Of a stretch of DNA of 64,000 nt, positions 56,230-64,000 are shown one piece after another; the stretch's first letter is position 1, and each line of letters starts with the position of its first letter. The notes under the pieces are model-generated. The model was not told where the DNA came from. It saw only the letters and a list, made by a program, of their open reading frames with translations, and ran no database searches. The stretch spans positions 57,795,400-57,859,399 of the forward strand of contig OZ022507.1 in assembly GCA_963989385.1 (NCBI GenBank). Reading direction: 5' to 3'. The position numbers were made by a program, and so were the translations under genes. Source of the DNA: Ctena decussata. Taxonomy: Eukaryota > Mollusca > Bivalvia > Lucinida > Lucinidae.

Positions 56230-57140
56230 ATCTGGCAGAAACTCTATACTACCTGTAAATTTTAGCCTTTGACCACAAATGAGATTGCTTCCCTTTCCAG
56301 TGTCTTAATGTTCAATAGAGAGAACTTAGAAATGTTTTGACCAATCTTCGAATCAATAGTTAGCAAAATTAGGCGTTCAGTGAAGAAATTTCCCATTTAG
56401 CTATGTATGTAAAATACATCGTTGTAGTCAGTGGAATAACAGCTTTTAGCTCATACGTTACAATAGATTCGAATTGTTAATTTATATATGTTACTTACGT
56501 CCAAAAACGAAGATTAGCGTAATTTGAATAAATTAGATGGAAGAAACCTCTCATTGACGCATTTCTATAATTTCTATACTAGATTAAAGAGCTTGAAATG
56601 CTTTTTTCGTGCTAGACGTTATAATTTAATGTCGAAAAATATATTAAATAAGAAAATGAAATTTATTTATGAGCTTGTATACACTTCCTTATTTCTGAAC
56701 CCCCCGGTAGAGGATTAGCTACCTGTATGAGGCAATAAGTGGACGTGGCTTAGCTACTGTGCAAATTAGACCACTGTCCTGTTTAGCCAATAAGAGCTGT
56801 CAATACTTTCACAGGTAAATACCTCAGCAAATCAACAGCCAATCATATTAGAGATAAATCTACAGGAGCTACTGTAGATGTTTACCCTTCGGTGGCTATT
56901 GGAAAACTGAGAATAGTTCTGTTCTGTTCAATTCTCGTATCGACGTTACCCAAGTACGTAAGCATAGTTGCACACACTTGGCGCCGTGTGTCCGTCCAAA
57001 ACTGAGAATAGGTAGATAATTTTGCCTTTTATAGTCCACTCCTGCCTTTAAACTGACAAACGTAAACAGGTAACTGCTTACCTTCGGCCCTCTCGGAGAT
57101 TATCGGAAAATCCCGTAACTATAGCGAGAATTCTTCCCTA
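56230..57140 (+). repeat. Duplicated segment, copy 1
   Basis: It shares long, almost colinear matches with 61460-62060 (ACTACCTGTAAATTTTAG, GAGATTGCTTCCCTTTCCAG, GCTTGAAATGC, GAGATTATCGGAA). Copy 1 has about 350 bp (56700-57050) that copy 2 lacks. No gene is seen in it. Confidence 0.88.
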
Positions 57141-57180
57141 CGGAGCGCTAATACATTTGAGCGCTAATACATTTGATTTA

Positions 57181-58109
57181 TTAAAGGTCAATTATTAAGG
57201 TGCTTTTGATTACAGAAATGAAAGCATTTTTCTCTAAGCAACTGAGTATCGAAAACCGCACCAAATTATCATTAATAGTTGTCGAGATATAAAGAGTTGA
57301 ATTTGTAAATTTTATGACATCTGACAATCATTTTGAGCTGCCTCATTAATATTGATGAGGCCTTCGATGACGTCATCGATGAACACTGAAATTTTAAATT
57401 TATTTAATTTTTTAAAATTGTCAAATATTTTCTTGTTGAACATTCTAAAATGGTAAAAAAATTGTATTGTATTATTGGTAACACCAATAACAACTGCCCA
57501 AATTCAAAATATTGCTTATATTTGCAATTTAAGCAGTTAAATTTTCAAATTTAAATATTTAATTAAAATTTGTTAAATTTCAATTTGCATGCTTATCAGT
57601 ATATATAATTGAACATAGTAGTTTTAGATCTGTTAATTAGGTCTCTGACAATGACTTTTGTGTACTGAAGTAAAAGAAAATGTTTTAAAATCGTTTTTTT
57701 TTATTTCTTTTTTTTAATTTAATTTAAATCTTGAATAAAATTTAAATTTGTGGATGAACATTCCCAATAAATTACCCAGCTAATTAACAAAAATTAAAAT
57801 AATCAAAACTGTAAGATAACAATCATTCACTCTTTAGATAAAAGGTTGTTAATTAGCTTAAAAGTTCATTTAAAAAATTAAAATCATCAATGACATCACA
57901 GAATAGTGCATTGTGGTTAGAAATACTTTAAAAAAGTAAGGGAGATAAGTCATGTAGGAAAAACAGCTGTAAGATTTTTAAACTGGCATAACTTTTGAAC
58001 GGATAGGAATTTTTCTATGCCGTTTGTAGCATTATAATCCTCTCTCTGCCCACTATCAATTTGCTTCAAAATTAAGGATTTATACAATTTCTTCGTAATT
58101 GACCTTTAA
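57181..58109. mobile_element. TTAA-flanked element
   Basis: TTAA at 57181-57184 and 58106-58109 borders the inverse termini AGGTCAATTA and TAATTGACCT. TTAA duplication is typical of piggyBac and Kolobok-type elements. The interior (about 920 bp) is AT-rich and has no transposase frame. Confidence 0.75.
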
Positions 58110-58171
58110 GTCCTATTTAAAAAATAAATGTTAAAACATCATATGATAACATAAAAAAAAATCTTATGAGA

Positions 58172-58245
58172 AAAAAAGGTGAGAATCGAACTCACGGCCT
58201 TAAGATCATGACTCGTGTGCTTTATCCACTAGGCTATGAAGATTG
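58172..58245 (-). ncRNA. tRNA-like sequence, probably pseudogene or SINE head
   Basis: On the minus strand it reads TAGCCTAGTGGATAAAGC (A box region) and GTGAGTTCGATTCTCAC, a perfect T arm. The acceptor stem does not pair and the anticodon arm is unclear. A working tRNA is therefore doubtful. Confidence 0.5.
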
Positions 58246-58577
58246 CTGAAATATACAGTATGAATTGGAAAGACAAGACAAGATTACCGACTCTGCAAAG
58301 TTGTAATATTTTCGTTTCGAGATTGTTACCTCCTTGCTTTGATCATTAAGTAAATTTTGTAAGAAAGATTTAACTTTAGATTGACACTATCGCTTTTTCA
58401 TTCTCAGAACACAATTCAGATTTACAGTTTACCGTTTATTTGAAGACATTGAGAAATACGTACTGATGTATCGTTCAAAAAGACCTGCGTTTCTAATTTC
58501 AGTTCGTTGAAGAACCACAAAATGTAACTTTTAACCACACCAGACAAACAGGAAATTCCATTCCCATTTGATAATTT

Positions 58578-59330
58578 AAAGGCCCCATTGCTCTATGAGC
58601 ATGAAAAAAGTTATCAAGGAGTATCGCTGCAAGCTCTTCACTATAGTTTTGTCATTGTAAATGACCGTGATTTGCCAGTTTTAAACAATTAAAACATCCC
58701 TAACTTCAACATAAAAACGGTTTCAAAACTTATTTGAGTCATTTAAGTTGGCAACTAAAATGACCTACTTTCGACTTCGTAAAGTAAAACTAACAGGTAA
58801 AAATACAATGTACAGGCGCGGGGCCCAATTACTATCCTGCCTATGTTATTGAAGCATTGCTTAACGCCAATAAAACGTGCAGTTCCATTTCCAATTGATA
58901 AATTGATCTACTGATGATTTTAGAAAGTAAAATTAAATGGTAAAGCGCAATGTACAGACGCGGGGCCCAATCACTACCCTGCCTATGTTTCCGAAGCATT
59001 GCTAAACGCCAATAAAACGCGCAATTCAATTTCCAATTGATAACATCACCTACTGACGATTTCAGTAAGTAAAATTAAATGGTAAAAATACAATGTACAG
59101 GCGCGGGGCCCAATCATTATCCTGCCTATATTTTTTAACCATTGTTGAACAGCAATAAAATGCGCAATTCCATTTCATATTGATAAAATGACCTACTGAC
59201 GATTTCAGTAAGTAAAATTAAATGGGAAAAAAAATACAATGTACAGGCACGGGGCCCAATCACTATCCTGTCTATGTTTTTGACGCATTGGTAGACCGGA
59301 AACCAAAACACCAGAATGCGCAATATCCAT
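58578..59330 (+). repeat. Tandem repeat, about 143-148 bp, four units
   Basis: ACAATGTACAGGCGCGGGGCCC recurs near 58805, 58948, 59090 and 59238, each followed by AATCACTATCCTGCCTATG and TTCCATTTCCAATTGATAA. The first 240 bp (58578-58820) match, inverted, the insert in the LTR element at 15624-15882. Confidence 0.9.
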
Positions 59331-59439
59331 TCGCAATGGATATTGAAAAAAAACACGTGCCTAAGTTTTTGTAAAAAAGTGTCACTGGATTAGGCTTTTG
59401 AAGCATATTAGAACAAATTCCAGCTTTGTAAAGCTATAT

Positions 59440-60370
59440 ATTAGTTGGTTGGGGCCGGATGTTTCTCTGTTTCTTGGCCCACCGGGGTTCAACTGGTGGG
59501 ATTCTTTTGCTCCAGTTTTCTAGTTGTGTTGCTGACGCCCCAGGGATCTCCAGGTGTCTCAACACATTTTGGCTGTCGAGTCCTCATCCTTGCTTCATCA
59601 CGGTCTTTTCTTGATTTTAATTGTTGACCGTGATGACTCTCTGATGAGTTAGGTGACCTCCATACGAACCAAACTACCAACTAATTGTGTGCCCCGCGGC
59701 GGAGGGTGAGGGTGAAGGTTTGGGCCCAGTAAAACCGGTGTAAAACCCCCAGCAGTTATTACTGACCGTCCCAAGGCGGTACTTTCGTTGCGGTTGCATT
59801 TGTTTTATGTTTGGTGCTGTTTAACTTATTTTGTTTTCATTTTAACCCTTCTACAATAAAAAATAGAAAATAGGTAAAAAATAGTTGTTAAATGTTTACC
59901 GTATAATTTGTTTAGTCTGTTGTGTGGTACATGTGTGCACCGCGGCGGAGGGTGAGGGTGAAGGTTTGGGCCCAGTACAACCGGTTTAAACCCCCAGTAG
60001 TTATTACTAACCGTCCCAAGGCGGTTCTTTCGTTGCAGTTGCATTTTTTTATGTTCGGTGCTGTTTAATTTATTGTGTTCTCATTTTAACCCTTCTTTAA
60101 TAAAAATAGAAAATAGGTAAAAATAGTTGTTAAATATTTTTCGTATAATTTGCTTAGTCTGTTGTACATGTAATCCTTCGGTTGGTCTAAATTAGTTAGT
60201 TCAATAAAGATAGCTGAGTTGCCACCTATTTGTGAAAGAGCTGCTGACTCGGCTTATCACTTGTAATTTATTGTTTGTTGGGATGTCTTTGTCAATCTTT
60301 CCCTTTCATGTTGGGGATAGGGTTTGGGATCTGATTCAGTCAGTTCCTGAAGTGTAGTTACTCTTTAAAA
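59440..60370 (+). repeat. CGTCCCAAGGCGGT repeat family, fullest copy, with 246 bp tandem duplication
   Basis: It has GTTGGTTGGGGCCGGATG, CCACCGGGGTTCAACTGG, CCGTGATGACTCTCTGATGA. The part CCGCGGCGGAGGGTGAGGGT with ACTGACCGTCCCAAGGCGGT is present twice in tandem (from about 59693 and about 59939). Non-coding. Confidence 0.88.
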
Positions 60371-60689
60371 TTGTAAAGTATGAATTACGCCAGGTAAACG
60401 CGCTATTTGACACGTTTGTGCAGCATATTCGAGCAAATAAAAATAAAATATATTACGGCAGGAAAATGCGCAATCCCATTCACAACGTGCTTATATTTGA
60501 TTGTGTATAGTGAAGTTGCTGATTTTATGAATTGAGCAGGTTTCCAAAAGTCTCCCCGTACACCATTTATAGTGCAGATTATATTTTATTTTCGTCCTTT
60601 GAGATCTGAGGAAAAATTCTAAGAAATCTAAAATTTGATTTAGACTATTATTCTAGATCATCGTCTTTTACATTATTTGGATCCTTTTT

Positions 60690-60885
60690 TATACTAATCA
60701 GTCTTTGAATCGACTGCCCAATTAAAATTAAGAAATTACAGTATGCTTTCTCTGGTTTCGTCACCAGATGTTGTCAGGGTCACTGACGAGGCTTCATTAG
60801 CCGAAACTACGTAGTCTGGCCCATGTTCCATCTTCTGAATGTATTCTCTGCTCTTGAAGGAATTATTTCAGATTTTAATTCAACC
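60690..60885 (-). repeat. CAGACTACGTAGT repeat family, inverted
   Basis: The reverse complement of the 39466-39660 region, including ACTACGTAGTCTGGCCCATG and TCTCTGCTCTTGAAGGAA. Confidence 0.85.
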
Positions 60886-61445
60886 CTTTTAAAGCGTGTA
60901 TTTGCATTGATTTTCCGGCTGTGATTATTTTGTCTTTAGTATAACATGATTATCAGAAGTGTGTATTGCTGTTTAACATGTGCAATAAAGATGTCCGTTT
61001 ATCAACTAATCCAAAGAAAGCCTTCTTTGAGGAATATGCAATAATATGCAAATATGCACTCTAGTCAAACTGCGTATATGCGGGGGCAATTATCTTGGAC
61101 ACAGCCTGATTGTATTAAGGTCGGTGCCATGTTATTTTAACAATTAAAGCCGCCTTTAGTGTATATGAGGTCTCAACAAAATTGTGCATGCTGATCAAAA
61201 TGTTTGGTATGGTTGCATGTAGGGAATACCTTTATGAAATCCTGCTTGAGTGTATAAGGTGGATACCCAACAAAGACCAGCATGCACATATAAACAGTTT
61301 ACAGAGTGAATTAGTCTCGAAAAAAAATGCGCATGCTGATTACAAACTGCGAATAGACGCATAATTTGCATCGAGAAGACATTAATTGGTTAATCATCGG
61401 AAGTTATTCTAATCCTGATGTTTGTTGCAAAACATCTGGCAGAAA
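60886..61445. other. Intergenic, no gene seen
   Basis: Contains CAATAAAGATGTCC and GCATGCTGATCAAAA-like stretches. Two similar blocks, AAAATTGTGCATGCTGATCA (about 61177) and AAATGCGCATGCTGATTACA (about 61324), look like a diverged direct repeat. No gene was recognised. Confidence 0.4.
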
Positions 61446-61459
61446 ACGCGTTACGGTGT

Positions 61460-62060
61460 CAAATTGATAACTCTATACTACCTGTAAATTTTAGCTTTGG
61501 CCACAAATGAGATTGCTTCCCTTTCCAGTGTCTAAATGTTCAATAGAGAGAACTTACAAAACATTTCGACCAAGCTTCAAATCAATAGTTAGCAAAATCA
61601 GGCGTTCAGAGAAGAAATTTCCCATTAGCTATGTATGCAAAAAATACATCATTGCACAATGCAATCAGTGGAATAACAGGTTTTACCTAATCATTAATAG
61701 ATTCGCAAATGTTAATGTTATTTAGGCCCAAAAACGAAGATTCGCGTAATTTAAATAAATTGTGTTATGAAACTTATGGTTTAGAGAAAGAAAACTATGG
61801 GCTCAGATGGAAGAAACTTTTCATTGACGCATTTCTATAACTTTTTATAATAGATTAAAGAGCTTGAAATGCTCTTTCGTGCTAGACGTTATAATGTAAT
61901 GTCGGAAATTACATTAAATAAGAAAATGAAATGGATTTATGAGCGTCTGTACATTTCCCTATTAAACTGAAAACCGTACACAGGTAACTGCTTATCTTTG
62001 GCCCTTTCGGAGATTATCGGAAGATCCCGTATCTATAACGAGAATTCTTCCGTATGAAGG
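61460..62060 (+). repeat. Duplicated segment, copy 2
   Basis: Matches 56230-56700 and 57050-57140 in order, without the 350 bp present in copy 1. Confidence 0.88.
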
Positions 62061-62089
62061 TGGTTCGCATTCATACTGTTGACTGTAGT

Positions 62090-62640
62090 CTAAACGTAAA
62101 GATAACACCAGTGTCGTGTTTGCTAGGCTTCATGCGCACGCTAACACCGTTTTGAGCGATACTCGATTTTCAAAGTGAACAGTACGGACTCAGCTATCCC
62201 AAACAAAAGAGAAACATTTTACAGCCGCCACAGGGCACCAAACTCTACTGGGCAGCTGGAGTTATGTCAAAATCTTAAAGTTTGCCTTTTGAAAAATTCA
62301 GAACTCATAAAAAACAAAACTCGAGGGTTTGGTTTAATTGCGACTCTTCTTATCACAGCAAGCTCATTTGCATACGCCTTCCCCTCCACCCCTACCCCTA
62401 GCGACGCCTTGGGAGATACTCGATTTTTAAACTTATCAGACCGGGGGTCCATGATACCACAACAAATGAAAAAATATCCACAACTGGGGACTAGCTGCAA
62501 TGAAGTCAAATGAAATCTTAAAGTTTTGCCTATGGAAACAAAGACCGTTGAAAGAAGAAGAAAGAAAACTAGAGTCTCGGTTTTATTGAGACTTTTATTA
62601 TATTTAACAGCAGTGTCATTTGTTGTTGTTTGTTTTTTGT
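62090..62640 (+). repeat. Satellite of about 240 bp units, second array
   Basis: Three consecutive units: about 62095, 62330 and 62567, with CAGCAGTGTCATTTG-like, GAGCGATACTCGATTTTCAA and GCAATGAAGTCAAATGAAAT. The 112-residue frame (62175-62513) is repeat translation. Confidence 0.8.
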
Positions 62641-62667
62641 TGTTGTTTTTTTTTTTTCAATTATAAT

Positions 62668-62837
62668 CAGGGTATAACTGTCTTGAAAATTGTCATTTTG
62701 GGAGGTAAATCATCGGTTTTATGGTCGGAAATTTCGTTTTACGGCGACGCGCAAGCGGAGCCGTAAAACGCAATTTGCGACCATAAAACCGATGATTTAC
62801 CTCCCAAAATGACAATTTTTAATACAGTTATCCCCAT
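62668..62837. mobile_element. Long hairpin / palindromic element
   Basis: The arms (62686-62745, 62760-62819) pair over about 60 bp with two mismatches: AAATTGTCATTTTGGGAGGT and inverse, then GGTAAATCATCGGTTTTATG and inverse. The loop is about 14 bp. The flanks GGTATAACTGT and ACAGTTATCCCC extend the symmetry. Confidence 0.93.
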
Positions 62838-63051
62838 TCTAATGCACTTTTCCACTTTTTCACCTTTCATAATGTACTATTTTGCACCCATTTCAAGCGC
62901 CGTCAGCAACGTAAAACCAAACGTCAGCCAATGAAAAGCGACGTTACTTAATGACGTCGGGTTTGCGACAGTATATCGCAGAATATACTGTCGCAAATTT
63001 TTGACGTTATCCTATCAGACGTTGCGTTATATTTGTAAGTGCATTAGAATA
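62836..63051. mobile_element. Short TIR element, ATTCTAATGCAC
   Basis: ATTCTAATGCAC at the left end and GTGCATTAGAAT at the right. Inside, TTTGCGACAGTATAT and ATATACTGTCGCAAA (62962-62999) form a near-perfect hairpin. Confidence 0.75.
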
Positions 63052-63720
63052 TATAATAAGTTCTTTTCAAAGACTTTAATTAGATTATGATGTAAGTCTT
63101 GAAACTATTTGCCATCTGATTTTGATTTCTTATATTTAATATACACAGTAATACATGTATCCGTATTTCTCCATCGCCACGGCGTTGAGTTGTCTAGTGT
63201 TCGCTTTAGACCGTTGACCCTGCATGCGGCTTTCCTTTGCGATTCGTCAACAATTGATCAGATCCACAAGTATCAGAATTGGATCGACACGGACACAGTC
63301 TTGTAGAGTCGCTAAGTGCCGAACATTTTTAAACAAAGCCCAACATGCACACAGTATCGAATTGAATCAAGATTGAATCAACGTTGATTTAACGTCTTTA
63401 CGTTGTTGTTTTTTTTTTTATTTTTTTTTTGTAAACAATATTTTATTCAAAATACTGACGTGTTATATACATTACTACATTCAAACAATTATCAAACGAG
63501 CATGCAGTAATCTGGAAGGGATACAAAAGTCAGTCAGTGATTTTTTTTTTTATTCCTTCCCCACGTCTTTAAGTTGAATTGCTCATACTAGTCCGAATGT
63601 CTTGACGATCCAGAAAATGAGAGAAATGCTATAATCCTCAGTATAATTTGTTGCTGACTGTGTTGTGAAAGCTTATACTTGTATTTCATATGTTAGAGTC
63701 GACATTATTGACTAATCGTT
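63052..63720. other. Intergenic, partly repeated
   Basis: The part around GATCAGATCCACAAGTATCA (63250-63310) is shared with 26215-26260. Poly-T stretches lie at about 63405-63430. No gene. Confidence 0.45.
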
Positions 63721-63985
63721 GTATGGGTAGATATTGATCTCCAGTTGTAAAGGTATTGTGCATATCGATCTATTTTGATCTATAAATACCCGGTCATAGT
63801 GTGTCATGTCTTCACAGATTAGCCGAGGAGCGAAAAAAGACAATTTGTGTCATGTGCGAACAGAGAAGACACATATTACCCTGCATGTGCGCGCAGTCTG
63901 TGATAGATAGACATATCAGGACTTTTAGATTGTTGTGACAAAGAGAAAATTGTGTAGATCGTGTAGATACGCAGCATGATTTTAG
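63720..63985 (+). repeat. Dispersed repeat, shared with 46435-46690
   Basis: GTAGATATTGATCTCCAG, GTGCGAACAGAGAAGACACA, ATTACCCTGCATGTGCGCG. It is more diverged than the other repeats. Confidence 0.7.
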
Positions 63986-64000
63986 TCTGAGAGGTCTCGA

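Noticed and set aside
58172..58245. Working tRNA gene on the minus strand
   Set aside because: T arm is perfect but the acceptor stem does not pair and the anticodon arm is unclear.
62175..62513. 112-residue frame with a hydrophobic segment resembling a signal peptide
   Set aside because: It spans satellite units and is not conserved between units.

Overview
This window looks like nuclear DNA from an animal, most likely a bivalve mollusc. It is AT-rich, has a GT-AG intron in each readable gene, has no operons, and is packed with dispersed repeats. These include tRNA-derived SINEs, many short inverted-repeat elements, microsatellites and one Ty3/Gypsy-type LTR element. The taxon is an inference from repeat style and gene structure, because no database could be searched.

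Only three host genes can be supported, and they belong together. All encode small Rab/Ras-like GTPases and share an intron at the same place and phase: phase 2, inside the Arg codon after the DxxG motif. Gene A is on the minus strand (exon 1 23815-24044, exon 2 21014-21338) and would give 184 residues. Gene B is on the plus strand (exons 33967-34361 and 34906-35212) and would give 233 residues, with an N-terminus that looks like a myristoylation/palmitoylation signal. Gene C is on the plus strand (52151-53521); its first exon is split by a 1.1 kb repeat insertion and no second exon was found. In A and B, where the C-terminus can be read, there is no cysteine prenylation motif. The catalytic Gln position differs in all three genes: Gln in A, Asn in B, Asp in C. 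This looks like a local expansion of divergent GTPases.

Layout. 1-12.6 kb: no gene; a 2.2 kb foldback element, a palindromic tandem repeat, SINE pieces and MITEs. 12.67-18.38 kb: an LTR retrotransposon with nearly identical 215 bp LTRs, a target-site duplication, PBS and PPT, a frame-broken gag, a fragment of integrase and no reverse transcriptase. 18.4-24.1 kb: SINE, microsatellite, repeats and Gene A. 24.2-33.3 kb: a dense MITE field, with two inverted copies of a palindromic minisatellite. 33.8-36.5 kb: Gene B, a decayed copy of its last exon, a hairpin element and a 1.04 kb TIR element. 37-46.7 kb: gene-poor. 46.78-51.76 kb: a 5 kb element with short terminal inverted repeats. 51.8-53.5 kb: Gene C and its insertion. 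54-64 kb: tandem satellites, a TTAA-flanked element, an intra-window duplication and hairpins.

One MITE family, beginning TGAGCCGCGACACG, accounts for 17 copies or pieces and appears to fall into two subfamilies. Long stretches hold nothing I can assign to a gene, and these are stated as such. Repeat identities were judged by eye, so boundaries are approximate unless terminal repeats define them.
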